64,000 bases of DNA from positions 1-64,000 of the forward strand of contig NZ_JAYREK010000014.1 in NCBI RefSeq assembly GCF_041908905.1, read 5' to 3'. Numbering within the stretch: position 1 is the first letter of the stretch; every line of letters starts with the position of its first letter. Below the pieces are notes generated by a model. It was not told the DNA's origin, did no database searches, and saw only the letters and a program-made list of their open reading frames with translations. Of this stretch, positions 35,969-49,477 are shown in pieces. Made by a program: the position numbers and the translations under genes. The DNA is from Zoogloea sp041908905 (lineage in GTDB: Bacteria; Pseudomonadota; Gammaproteobacteria; Burkholderiales; Rhodocyclaceae).

Positions 35969-36280
35969 ATGTGCTTCATTGATTCGCCCATCAGCCGTTG
36001 CGAAGCCGTGCGCGAAATGGTGCTGACCGACCAGACCCAGGCCGAATGCGCACGCGAGCATGAATGTCCGCCCGGTCGTCACTGCCCGCTGGATGGTTGT
36101 TTTGCCGACATGTCCGGCGTCACCGAAACCGCGGTGATCGCGGAAGTGGCCGCCGCCGAGGCGGCTCATCACGTCACCCGGGAGGAGGCTTCATCCCCAT
36201 GGCCAACCGAACCCTCGGCACCCGTCAAAAGCTCGTCTTCCGCGGGCCCGGAAAGGGGCCCGGACAAGCTGGCGGCCTGA
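35969..36280 (+). CDS. Small Cys-rich protein of unknown function
   Basis: 103 aa. The first half holds six cysteines (MCF, SRC, AEC, HEC, RHC, DGC) with several nearby His, a possible metal site. The second half is Ala/Ser/Pro-rich. It has a strong Shine-Dalgarno buried in a hairpin. Its last 82 bases overlap the start of the next small gene in another frame, so the C-terminal third may be constrained by that gene. No family recognised. Confidence 0.6.
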   Translation: MCFIDSPISRCEAVREMVLTDQTQAECAREHECPPGRHCPLDGCFADMSGVTETAVIAEVAAAEAAHHVTREEASSPWPTEPSAPVKSSSSAGPERGPDKLAA

Positions 36281-36435
36281 ACAAGCCCCGTAATCCCTTC
36301 GTGCTGCCGGCTCTGCAACGCAAGGCCGGCGCCCATGCCAAGACGCCGGGGGCGCAACGTCAGGCGGCGAAACGCGAGGTTTCGCGGCAGCTGGAGGGGC
36401 ATGGCGGCCAGAAGCCGGAGAAGGCATCAGATTGA
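36199..36435 (+). CDS. Small basic protein of unknown function
   Basis: 78 aa, strongly basic (MANRTLGTRQKLVFRGPGKG and later Lys/Arg/Gln-rich), no Cys, probably nucleic-acid binding by composition only. GGAGGAGG lies about 11 nt upstream of the ATG. It overlaps the preceding gene by 82 bp in a different frame. It may belong to a Rhodocyclales-restricted family, but I cannot name it. Confidence 0.55.
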   Translation: MANRTLGTRQKLVFRGPGKGPGQAGGLNKPRNPFVLPALQRKAGAHAKTPGAQRQAAKREVSRQLEGHGGQKPEKASD

Positions 36436-36556
36436 GCCATCGGCCCGGCCTGGTTGCCGGGAGGTCGGGTTCTGTCTTGCGGAGATTCAGCGCGGGTGCG
36501 CTGCCGGCCAGTCCATGGCGGGCGGCGCGTTTGTCTTTGCGCGGGCTGGCGCCGGT

Positions 36557-37435
36557 TCAGCGCAGCTTGTCGAGCAGGCCTTCGAGTTGGTCGAGGTCGC
36601 CGAACTGGATCGTCACCGCGCCGGCGCCTTTCTTGTTGGCCTTGATCTTGACGGTCGCGCCGAGGCGGTCGGCGATTTCCTCTTCCAGGCGCAGCAGGTC
36701 GCGGCTGGGGGGCGGCGCCGGCAGCTTGGACTTGGGGTTGAGGGCCTGCTGGACGAGGCGCTCCGCTTCGCGCACCGACAGCCCGCGGGCGGCGATCAGG
36801 TTGGCGAGGCCGATCTGGGTGGCGCCGTCGAGGGGCAGCAGGGCGCGGGCGTGGCCCATGTCGATGTCGCCGGCCATCAGCAGCTCCTGCACCGGCGTGG
36901 CCAGCTGGAGCAGGCGCAGCAGGTTGGTGGCGGCCGGGCGGGAGCGCCCGACGGCTTCCGCCGCCTGCTGGTGGGTCATGCCGAACTCGTCGATGAGGCG
37001 CTGGATGCCGGCGGCCTCCTCGAGGGGGTTGAGGTCTTCCCGCTGGATGTTCTCGATGAGGGACATCGCCAGCGCCGCCTCGTCGGGGATCTCCCGCACC
37101 AGGCAGGGCACTTCGGCCAGACCGGCGATCTGGGCGGCGCGCCAGCGGCGTTCACCGGCGATGATCTCGTAGCGTTTTGCGTCGAACAGCCCGCCCTGGG
37201 GCCCGTCGAGGCGCCGCACCAGGATCGGCTGCATCACCCCCTGGGTCTTGATCGAGGCGGCGAGCTCTTCGAGGGAGCCCGGGTCCATGCGGGTGCGCGG
37301 CTGGTAGCGGCCGGGTTGCAGCTCGGTGGCGGGGAGGTTCTGCAGCTGGCCCTGGGGCGCGTCGGTGTCGTCGTTGTTGGCGCCGAGGAGGGCGTCGAGG
37401 CCGCGGCCGAGGCCTTTGAGTTTGGGAGTTGCCAT
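36557..37435 (-). CDS. parB: Chromosome partitioning protein ParB
   Basis: 292 aa: N-terminal GLGRGLDALLG, ParB/Srx CTPase domain with PRT..AGERRWRAAQIAGL, HTH (MTHQQAAEAVGRSRPAATNLLRLL) and C-terminal dimerisation helices. It loads on parS. No parS is visible nearby. Confidence 0.96.
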   Translation of the reverse strand: MATPKLKGLGRGLDALLGANNDDTDAPQGQLQNLPATELQPGRYQPRTRMDPGSLEELAASIKTQGVMQPILVRRLDGPQGGLFDAKRYEIIAGERRWRAAQIAGLAEVPCLVREIPDEAALAMSLIENIQREDLNPLEEAAGIQRLIDEFGMTHQQAAEAVGRSRPAATNLLRLLQLATPVQELLMAGDIDMGHARALLPLDGATQIGLANLIAARGLSVREAERLVQQALNPKSKLPAPPPSRDLLRLEEEIADRLGATVKIKANKKGAGAVTIQFGDLDQLEGLLDKLR

Positions 37436-37506
37436 GGTTCGCTCTCAGGGAGTCGCCGGGCGGTGCGGCGATCCGGTGATGCCGCCTGCCGGGGCGTGCT
37501 TGTGCA

Positions 37507-38277
37507 TCAGGGGGCCTTGACCCGTTCGATCAGTTCGTTGGCGAAGGCCTGATAGGCCTGGGCGCCCTTGGCGCTGCGGTCGTAGACCACGCCGGGGATG
37601 CCGTGGCTGGGGGCTTCGGCGAGGCGCACGTTGCGCGGCACCACCGCCTTGAAGACCTTGTCGCCGAAGTGGGCCTCGAGCTGGGCCGAGACCTGCTGCT
37701 GCAGGGTCACGCGGGGGTCGAACATGACCCGCAGCAGGCCGATGATGGACAGGTCGCGGTTGAGGTTGGCGTGCACCTTCTTGATCGAGTTGACCAGATC
37801 GGAGAGGCCCTCGAGGGCATAGTACTCGCACTGCATCGGGATGATCACCCCGTGGGCGACGCACAGGCCGTTGAGGGTGAGCAGCGACAGGGATGGCGGG
37901 CAGTCGATCAGGATGAAGTCGTATTCGCCCTCGTGCAGGGCGAGGGCGTCGCGCAGGCGGTTCTCGCGGCGTTCGAGGTCGACCAGCTCGATCTCGGCGC
38001 CGGCCAGGTCGCGGTTGGCGGGGATGATGTCGTAGTTGCCGGTCTCGGAGCGCACCCGGGCTTCGGCCACCGTGCACAGGCCGACCAGCAGGTGATACAC
38101 CGAGTGGCTGAGGCTGCGCTTGTCGATGCCGCTGCCCATGGTGGCGTTGCCCTGGGGGTCGAGGTCGATGAGCAGCACGCGCTGGCCGGCGGTGGCGAGA
38201 CCCGCGGCGAGGTTCACGCAGGTGGTCGTCTTGCCGACGCCCCCCTTTTGGTTGGCGATGCAGAAGATGCGGGCCAT
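37507..38277 (-). CDS. parA: Chromosome partitioning ATPase ParA (Soj)
   Basis: 256 aa with the deviant Walker A KGGVGKTTTCVNLA and DLDPQGNAT. It drives ParB-parS segregation. One base separates it from rsmG; parB follows 71 bp later. Confidence 0.96.
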   Translation of the reverse strand: MARIFCIANQKGGVGKTTTCVNLAAGLATAGQRVLLIDLDPQGNATMGSGIDKRSLSHSVYHLLVGLCTVAEARVRSETGNYDIIPANRDLAGAEIELVDLERRENRLRDALALHEGEYDFILIDCPPSLSLLTLNGLCVAHGVIIPMQCEYYALEGLSDLVNSIKKVHANLNRDLSIIGLLRVMFDPRVTLQQQVSAQLEAHFGDKVFKAVVPRNVRLAEAPSHGIPGVVYDRSAKGAQAYQAFANELIERVKAP

Positions 38278-38278
38278 G

Positions 38279-38914
38279 TCAGGTTCGTTTCACGATGATG
38301 AGGTGACGCTCGGCGGCTAGGCCGGGCACGGTCAGTTCGAGGCTCCGTTCCAGCGCGAAACCGGCCGGGATGCGGGCGATTTCGTCGGTCGGGTAGAGGC
38401 CCTTCATGGCGAGGATGCGGGTGTCGGGGCCGGCCAGGTGGGCGGTGAGCTCGACGAAGTCGGCCAGGTCGGCGAAGGCGCGGGAGATGATGCCATCCGG
38501 CGCCGCGGGGGCGTAGGCCGGCTGCCAGTTCTCGATGCGCGCGTGGTGGGCGCGGAAGTTGGACAGCTTGAGCTCGATGCGGGCCTGGTTCTGGAAGCTG
38601 GCTTTCTTCTGCACGGTCTCGACGGAGTCGACCTGCAGGTCGGGCCGGGCGATGGCCAGCACGACACCGGGCAGGCCGCCGCCGGAGCCTACGTCCACCA
38701 GCCGGGTGATGCCGGCCAGCGCCGGCAGCACCGACAGCGAATCGAGCAGGTGGTGGGTGAGCACCTGGTTTTCGTCGCGGATGGCAGTGAGGTTGTAAAC
38801 CTTGTTCCACTTGATCAGCAGCCGGGCGAAGGCTTCGAGGCGTTCGGGCGTGCCTTCGGGCAGGTCGAGGCCGAGAGCCCGGATGCCGTCGGCGAGGGCG
38901 TCTTGCAGGTTCAT
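38279..38914 (-). CDS. rsmG: 16S rRNA (guanine(527)-N7)-methyltransferase
   Basis: 211 aa with NKVYNLTAIRDENQVLTHHLLDSL, SAM loop DVGSGGGLPGVVLA and the SRAFADL motif. The start at 38914 overlaps mnmG by 4 bp; a long upstream extension in frame is a shadow of mnmG. Confidence 0.96.
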   Translation of the reverse strand: MNLQDALADGIRALGLDLPEGTPERLEAFARLLIKWNKVYNLTAIRDENQVLTHHLLDSLSVLPALAGITRLVDVGSGGGLPGVVLAIARPDLQVDSVETVQKKASFQNQARIELKLSNFRAHHARIENWQPAYAPAAPDGIISRAFADLADFVELTAHLAGPDTRILAMKGLYPTDEIARIPAGFALERSLELTVPGLAAERHLIIVKRT

Positions 38915-40818
38915 GGGCGCTCGACCTCCGCCTTGCCGCGGGCCAGCTCGCTGCGCTTGAGCCACACCAGCAGCAGCGAGATGGCGGCCGGGGTGATGCC
39001 CTGGATGCGGCTGGCCTGGCCGATGGTCTCGGGCTTGTGCTGGTTGAGGCGGCCCTGCACCTCCTTGGAGAGGCCGCGCACGGTGGTGTAGTCGAGGTCG
39101 GCGGGCAGACGGGTGTTCTCGGCGTCGGCCTGGCGGGCGACCTCGTCCTGCTGGCGGTCGATGTAGCCCTGGTACTTGGCGGCGATCTCGAGCTGTTCGA
39201 CCACCTGCGGGTCGGTTTCGGGGGCCTCGGGGGCGCCGGGCAGGGTCATCAGCGCGGCGTAGCTCACGTTGGGGCGGCGCAGCAGGTCGAAGTAGCTGTA
39301 TTCGCGCTCGATGCTCTTGCCGAGCACGGCTTCGGCGGCTTCGGGGGAGACCTTGGCCGGGGTCGCCCAGGTGGCGCGCAGGCGGGCGGTTTCGCGCTCG
39401 ATGGCCTCGCGTTTGGCGCAGAAGGCGGCCCAGCGCATGTCGTCCACCAGGCCGAGCTTGCGGCCGGTTTCGGTGAGGCGCAGGTCGGCGTTGTCCTCGC
39501 GCAGGCTGAGGCGGTATTCGGCGCGGGAGGTGAACATCCGGTAGGGCTCGGAGACGCCGCGGGTGATGAGGTCGTCGACGAGCACGCCCAGGTAGGCCTC
39601 GTCGCGGCGCGGGCACCATGGGTCCTGCCCCTTCACCTGCAGCGCGGCGTTGATGCCGGCCAGCAGGCCCTGGGCGGCGGCTTCTTCGTAGCCGGTGGTG
39701 CCGTTGATCTGGCCGGCGAAGAACAGCCCGCCGATGGACTTGGTCTCGAGGCTTGACTTGAGCCGGCGCGGGTCGAAGTAGTCGTACTCGATGGCGTAGC
39801 CGGGGCGCAGGATGTGGCAGCTCTCGAGGCCCTTGATGGAGCGCACGATGTCGAGCTGCACGTCGAAGGGCAGGCTGGTGGAGATCCCGTTGGGGTAGAT
39901 CTCGTGGGTGTCGAGGCCCTCGGGTTCGAGGAAGACGTGGTGGCTGTCCTTGTCGGCGAAGCGGTGGATCTTGTCTTCGATGCTCGGGCAGTAGCGCGGG
40001 CCGACGCCCTCGATCACGCCGGAGTACATCGGCGAGCGGTCGAGGTTGGCGCGGATGATGTCGTGGGTGCGGCTGTTGGTGCTGGTGATCCAGCACGGCA
40101 GCTGGCGCGGGTGCTGGCTGGCTTGGCCGAGGAAGCTGAACACCGGCACCGGGTCGTCGCCGGGCTGCTCTTCCATCACCGAGAAGTCGATCGTGCGGGC
40201 GTCGAGGCGCGGCGGGGTGCCTGTCTTGAGGCGGCCCTGGGGCAGCGCGAGCTCTTTAAGGCGCTGGCCGAGGCTGATCGCCGGCGGGTCGCCGGCGCGG
40301 CCGGCGGAGTAGTTCTGCATGCCGACGTGGATCAGGCCGTTGAGGAAGGTGCCGGCGGTGAGCACCACCGCGGGCGCCTCGAAGCGCAGGCCGATCTGGG
40401 TGACGACGCCGGTGACCCGGTCGCCCACCACGGTGAGGTCGTCCACGGCCTGCTGGAACAGCCACAGGCTGGGCTGGTTCTCGAGGCGGCGGCGGATGGC
40501 GGCCTTGTACAGCACCCGGTCGGCCTGGGCGCGGGTGGCGCGCACCGCTGGGCCCTTGCTGGCGTTGAGGATGCGGAACTGGATGCCGCCTTCGTCGGTG
40601 GCCGCGGCCATGGCGCCGCCGAGGGCGTCTACCTCCTTCACCAGGTGCCCCTTGCCGATGCCGCCGATCGACGGGTTGCAGCTCATCTGGCCGAGCGTTT
40701 CGATATTGTGGGTGAGCAGCAGGGTGGCGCATCCGGCCCGCGCCGCCGCGAGTGCAGCCTCGGTGCCGGCATGGCCGCCGCCGACAACGATCACGTCGAA
40801 TCGGGTGGGGTGAAGCAT
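38911..40818 (-). CDS. mnmG: tRNA uridine-5-carboxymethylaminomethyl modification enzyme MnmG
   Basis: 635 aa, FAD-dependent partner of MnmE (MnmE is not in the window). FAD motif VIVVGGGHAGTEAALAAARA, then MSCNPSIGGIGKGHLVKE, and the C-terminal helical domain. The start MLHPTRFDV fits the family. First gene of mnmG-rsmG-parA-parB. Confidence 0.97.
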   Translation of the reverse strand: MLHPTRFDVIVVGGGHAGTEAALAAARAGCATLLLTHNIETLGQMSCNPSIGGIGKGHLVKEVDALGGAMAAATDEGGIQFRILNASKGPAVRATRAQADRVLYKAAIRRRLENQPSLWLFQQAVDDLTVVGDRVTGVVTQIGLRFEAPAVVLTAGTFLNGLIHVGMQNYSAGRAGDPPAISLGQRLKELALPQGRLKTGTPPRLDARTIDFSVMEEQPGDDPVPVFSFLGQASQHPRQLPCWITSTNSRTHDIIRANLDRSPMYSGVIEGVGPRYCPSIEDKIHRFADKDSHHVFLEPEGLDTHEIYPNGISTSLPFDVQLDIVRSIKGLESCHILRPGYAIEYDYFDPRRLKSSLETKSIGGLFFAGQINGTTGYEEAAAQGLLAGINAALQVKGQDPWCPRRDEAYLGVLVDDLITRGVSEPYRMFTSRAEYRLSLREDNADLRLTETGRKLGLVDDMRWAAFCAKREAIERETARLRATWATPAKVSPEAAEAVLGKSIEREYSYFDLLRRPNVSYAALMTLPGAPEAPETDPQVVEQLEIAAKYQGYIDRQQDEVARQADAENTRLPADLDYTTVRGLSKEVQGRLNQHKPETIGQASRIQGITPAAISLLLVWLKRSELARGKAEVERP

Positions 40819-41152
40819 GGGAAACCGGGGGAAGGTGAATCGGGGGAGCCGAATGATACGACCTCGCGCTGCAAAAATACAGCGCCACGCACCCCGTAAC
40901 CCCCGAAAAGAGGCGCTTTTACAACGGCTTACCGGCATTTTCGGGTAAGTTCGGAGGCTTTTCGGGCGGGCCGCCGGAGCTGCCCCGGGCGTATTCGGGG
41001 CCGATTGCCTCAATACCGGCGCCCCTGTGCCGTTAAACGATGTCGTAACGCAAGGCACCCACTGTGGCCGGGTGGGCTGGCTCCCGGCGGCGCCCGCGTG
41101 ATCTTCCGGAGCGGGTGGATGCCTGGCATGACCAATCAGTGATGGTGATCGA
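40819..41152. other. 334-bp gap between divergent mnmG and the hybrid kinase gene
   Basis: No gene seen. It holds a perfect 9-bp inverted repeat (CCCGAAAAG at 40902-40910 and CTTTTCGGG at 40958-40966) and an inner short hairpin (CTTACC at 40928-40933 with GGTAAG at 40944-40949). Otherwise it is GC-rich leader sequence. No DnaA boxes were found, so I see no origin despite the mnmG-rsmG-parAB neighbourhood. Confidence 0.6.
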
Positions 41153-45525
<4,373 letters not shown>

Positions 45526-45529
<4 letters not shown>

Positions 45530-46923
45530 GCAGCCCGGCGATCCACCCCTTCGTGTGGGCGGACTACTTTGAAACCGGCTTCGACGACATCGACGGGCAG
45601 CATCACAAGCTGGTGGATTTCATCAACGCGCTGGCCGGCCGCGCCGTCAGCGGCACGCCGATCCAGGCGGACGAGTTGACCCACGCCCTCGACGGCCTGG
45701 GCCGTTATGCGCTCCACCACTTCGCGGAAGAAGAGGCGCTGATGGAGCAGGCCGGGCTGGACCCGCGCCACATCGACCCCCACCGCAGGGCGCACCAGGA
45801 GTTCGTCACCCAGGTCGAGGCGATGCGCAACACCGTCGACCCGGCCAAAGTGTTGCCGGGCCTGTACAACTTCGTGACCAGCTGGCTGAGCTTCCACATC
45901 CTGGACACCGACCAGAGCATGGCCCGCCAGTTGCGCGCGGTGGCGGCCGGCATGTCGCCGGCGCAGGCGCTGGCCGCCGACCAGGCTCAGGGCCGCGATC
46001 CGGGCAGCGCGGCACTGATCACGGCGGTGCGCAGCCTGCTCGGGCTGGTGGCCGACCGCAACAAGGAGCTGCAGAACATCAACGCCAGCCTCGAGGCACG
46101 GGTCGCCGAGCGCACCGCCGCCCTCGCCGCCGCCCAGCAGCGCCTCCACGAGGCCCATCGCCTGGCCGCCGTGGGGCAGCTGGCGGCTGGCGTCGCCCAC
46201 GAGATCAACAACCCGCTGGGCTTCATCAGCGCCAACCTGCGCACCCTGCACCAGTACACCAAGCGCCTGCTCGCCCTGGCCGAGGAGGCCGGCCGGCTCG
46301 CGGAGGTCGGCGGGCAGGGGCGCGCGTGGCAGGCCCTGCGCGGGGCTGCTGACGTGGATTTCCTGGTCTCCGACCTGCCGGGGCTGCTCGAGGAGTGTTC
46401 AGGCGGCCTGCAGCGGGTGGGCGAGATCGTGCAGGTGCTGCAGGGGCTGGCCAGCCCCGGGCCCCTGGAGGTGGCGCCGGTGCCGATGGCGCAGCTGCTC
46501 GACGGGGTCGCCGCCGCGACCGCCGACAGCCGCCTGCCGGACCAGCCGCTGCAGCGCGACTACGGCGTGTTGCCGGTGCTCCAGGCCAATGCGCCGCTGC
46601 TCGGCAGCGCCCTGGAAGCCCTGCTCCGCAATGCTGCCCAGGCCCTCGGCAAGACCTCCGGCCGTATCGTGCTGCGCGCGCGGGAGCACGGGGGCGAACT
46701 GGTGATCGAGGTGGAGGATGACGGCTGCGGCATGGACGAGGCCACCCGCGCCCGGATCTTCGAGCCCTTCTTCACCACCCGGCCGGTGGGGCAGGGGCGT
46801 GGGCTGGGGCTGTCGTCGGCCTATCGCATCATCAGCAGCCACGGCGGGCGGATCGCCGTGCGCAGCGCGCCCGGCCGCGGGAGCTGCTTCCGGGTCACGC
46901 TGCCCCTCGCTCCGACCCGCTGA
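45526..46923 (+). CDS. Bacteriohemerythrin-histidine kinase fusion
   Basis: 465 aa. Residues 1-140 are a hemerythrin domain with the complete di-iron ligand set: His26, His65, Glu69, His86, His90, His124, Asp129. A coiled coil (about 165-210) leads to HisKA with His225 in GVAHEINNPLGF and a HATPase domain (NAAQALG, DDGCGMDEATRARIFEPFF, GRGLGLSSA). There is no membrane segment. Hemerythrin domains bind O2 or NO, so the likely role is a cytoplasmic gas or redox sensor. It has no receiver of its own, and the upstream hybrid kinase supplies REC and Hpt domains that it might feed. A terminator follows. Confidence 0.93.
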
Positions 46924-46950
46924 AAAAAAGAACCCGGCCAGGGCCGGGTT
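46923..46950 (-). terminator. Terminator of htpX
   Basis: AACCCGGC/GCCGGGTT stem at 46931-46950. On the minus strand it is followed by seven T (plus A7 at 46923-46929). It may also stop the kinase transcript weakly. Confidence 0.75.
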
Positions 46951-46972
46951 CCGGATCGGGCGGGAGGGTGTC

Positions 46973-47827
46973 TCAGCGCCGGCCGCCGGCCAGGGCGCGC
47001 AGCCGCGCGACGCGCTCCTCGGTGGCCGGGTGGGTGCTGAACAGGCCGCGCAGGCCGCCGCCGGAGAGCGGGTTCATGATCATCATCTGGCCGGTCTCCG
47101 GGTGGGCCTCGGCGGTCGGCATCGGGATGCCGCGGGCGAAGGCGTCGATCTTGAGCAGCGCGTCGGCCAGGGCGTGGGGGTCGCCGGCGATCTCGGCGCC
47201 GCCCCGGTCGGCCTCGAACTCGCGGGCGCGGGAGATCGCCATCTGGATCAGGCTGGCCGCCAGCGGGGCGAGCAGGGACACCGCGATCGACGCCACGATG
47301 TTGGTGGGCCGGCCTTCCTCGTCGCGGCCGCTGAAGAACATCGCGAAGTTGGCCAGCGCCGAGATCGCCCCGGCCATGGTGGCCGAGATCGTCGAGATCA
47401 GGATGTCCCGGTGCTTCACGTGGGCCAGCTCGTGGGCCATCACGCCGCGCAGCTCGCGCTCGGAGAGCATCTGCAGGATGCCGGTGGTGGCGGCGACGGC
47501 GGCATGCTCGGGGTTGCGGCCGGTGGCGAAGGCGTTGGGCTGGTCTTCGTGGATGATGTAAACCCGGGGCATCGGCAGCTGCGCCCGGCCGGCCAGTTCG
47601 CGCACCATGTTGTAGAGGTAGGGTGAGCTGGTCTCGTCGACCTCCTGCGCGTTGTACATGCGCAGCACCATCTTGTCGGAATTCCAGTAGGCGAAGACGT
47701 TCATCGCGCCGCCGAAGGCCAGCGCCAGCAGCATGCCCTGCTTGCCGCCCAGCATCATGCCGATCACGCCGAAGAGGGCGATGATGCCCGCCATCAGGAT
47801 CGAGGTTTTCAGCCAGTTGCCTAACAT
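46973..47827 (-). CDS. htpX: Membrane zinc metalloprotease HtpX
   Basis: 284 aa, with four membrane segments and the zinc motif HELAHVKHRD plus a downstream Glu in EFEADRGGAEI. It degrades misfolded inner-membrane proteins. It stands alone, convergent with the kinase operon. Confidence 0.95.
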   Translation of the reverse strand: MLGNWLKTSILMAGIIALFGVIGMMLGGKQGMLLALAFGGAMNVFAYWNSDKMVLRMYNAQEVDETSSPYLYNMVRELAGRAQLPMPRVYIIHEDQPNAFATGRNPEHAAVAATTGILQMLSERELRGVMAHELAHVKHRDILISTISATMAGAISALANFAMFFSGRDEEGRPTNIVASIAVSLLAPLAASLIQMAISRAREFEADRGGAEIAGDPHALADALLKIDAFARGIPMPTAEAHPETGQMMIMNPLSGGGLRGLFSTHPATEERVARLRALAGGRR

Positions 47828-47916
47828 TTTTGACTATCCATCCTTCCAGGATGTTGACGGGAAACTATGGCTTAGATGATGCCGGCCGCAGAAAATTCAA
47901 TCGGCCGGCACGGATT

Positions 47917-48837
47917 TCAATCGAACCGGCTGCCTGCAGCGATCGGCATGCCGCGCAGGAAGTCGGCTGCGGGCAGACGCTTGCCGCCGGGCTTCTGCAG
48001 CTCCGTGATGCACAGGGCGCCCTCGCCGCAGGCGACGATCACGCCGGCGCCTTCGGCCAGCAGCACCTCGCCCGGCGTGCCGGCGGCGTCGATGGCCCGC
48101 GCACGCCACAGCTTGACCGGCGTCTGTTGCAGCGTCGCGACTGCCCCGGGGAAGGGGTTGAAGGCGCGGATCGCCCGTTCGAGCTCGACGGCCGGGCGGC
48201 TCCAGTCGATGCTGGCCTCGGCCTTGCCGATCTTGGCGGCGTAGGTCACGCCGTCGGCGGGCTGGGGCGTGGCGGTGAGGCCGCCCGGCAGCGCCCGCAG
48301 GGCCTCGACGATCATCTCGGCGCCCAGCAGGGCGAGGCGGTCGTGGAGGCTGCCGGTGGTGTCGTCGGCGTGGATCGCCTCGGCGCGGGACAGCAGCATC
48401 GGCCCGGTGTCGAGGCCGGCGTCCATCTGCATGATGGTGATGCCGGTTTCTGCGTCGCCGGCCTGGATCGCCCGGTGGATGGGCGCCGCGCCACGCCAGC
48501 GCGGCAGCAGCGAGGCATGGATGTTGAGGCAGCCTTGGCGCGGCAGGTCGAGCACCGCCTGGGGCAGGATGATGCCGTAGGCCGCCACCACCAGCACGTC
48601 GGCCTGCACGTCGGCCAGCGGCGCCTGCTGTTCGGGCGTGCGCAGCTTTTCGGGCTGATGCACCGGGATGCCGGCGGCCAGCGCGACCCGCTTCACCGGG
48701 CTGGGCTGCAGCTGCATGCCGCGGCCGGCCGGGCGGTCGGGCTGGGTGAGGACCAGGGGCACGTCGAAGCCGGCGGCGAGGATGGCCTCGAGGGCGGCGG
48801 CGGCGAATTCGGGGGTTCCGGCGAAGGCGACTTTCAT
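47917..48837 (-). CDS. fmt: Methionyl-tRNA formyltransferase
   Basis: 306 aa. MKVAFAGTPEFAAAAL, the catalytic NIHASLLPRWRGAAPIHRAI and the C-terminal OB fold are present. It formylates initiator Met-tRNA. Start overlaps the def stop by one base. Confidence 0.96.
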   Translation of the reverse strand: MKVAFAGTPEFAAAALEAILAAGFDVPLVLTQPDRPAGRGMQLQPSPVKRVALAAGIPVHQPEKLRTPEQQAPLADVQADVLVVAAYGIILPQAVLDLPRQGCLNIHASLLPRWRGAAPIHRAIQAGDAETGITIMQMDAGLDTGPMLLSRAEAIHADDTTGSLHDRLALLGAEMIVEALRALPGGLTATPQPADGVTYAAKIGKAEASIDWSRPAVELERAIRAFNPFPGAVATLQQTPVKLWRARAIDAAGTPGEVLLAEGAGVIVACGEGALCITELQKPGGKRLPAADFLRGMPIAAGSRFD

Positions 48838-49340
48838 CAGGCGGTGATCCGGGCCTTCTTGGCCAGTTTGCCCTTTATGCGGGTCTGTTTGAGCTGGGAC
48901 AGGTATTCGACGAAGACCTTGCCGTCGAGGTGGTCGAGCTCGTGCTGCACGCACACCGCCAGCAGGCCCTCGGCGTCGAACTCGAAGGTCTCGCCCTTGG
49001 GGTTCAGGGCGCGCACGCGCACCTTCTCGGCGCGGGTGACCTTGTCGTAGATGCCGGGCACCGACAGGCAACCTTCTTCACACACCTGTTCGCCGGAGCG
49101 AGCGATGATCTCGGGGTTGATCAGCGCCAGCAGGCCCGATTTGTCCTCGGAGACGTCGATGACGACGACGCGCTGGTGCACATTGACCTGGGTGGCGGCC
49201 AGGCCGATGCCCGGCGCCTCGTACATGGTCTCGGCCATGTCGCTGACCAGTTGGCGGATCTCGTCGTTCACCTCGGCAACTTGGGTAGCGCGGGTGTGGA
49301 GGCGAGGGTCGGGGTAACGGAGAATGGGTAGGAGAGCCAT
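48837..49340 (-). CDS. def: Peptide deformylase
   Basis: 167 aa with all three motifs: GIGLAATQV, EGCLSVPG and HELDHLDG (zinc His pair and Glu). It removes N-formyl from nascent proteins. Divergent from the LysM gene, 137 bp apart. Confidence 0.97.
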   Translation of the reverse strand: MALLPILRYPDPRLHTRATQVAEVNDEIRQLVSDMAETMYEAPGIGLAATQVNVHQRVVVIDVSEDKSGLLALINPEIIARSGEQVCEEGCLSVPGIYDKVTRAEKVRVRALNPKGETFEFDAEGLLAVCVQHELDHLDGKVFVEYLSQLKQTRIKGKLAKKARITA

Positions 49341-49477
49341 AAAGATTGCCGGATGAAGACTTTACGTGCAGAATTTTGAGCCAAATACGGGATGACCACG
49401 TCGTGCCGATGCGGGCATCCGGCCCTGCATGTCAGACCGCTGAACGCGCGCGAAATTCGAAAGCGAGCAAAATTCCA

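Noticed and set aside
38795..38815. parS-like sequence inside rsmG
   Set aside because: Only about 10 of 16 positions match the consensus and the bases encode the conserved NKVYN motif.
40819..41152. Possible replication origin near mnmG-rsmG-parAB
   Set aside because: No DnaA boxes, no A+T-rich unwinding element and no dnaA/dnaN nearby.
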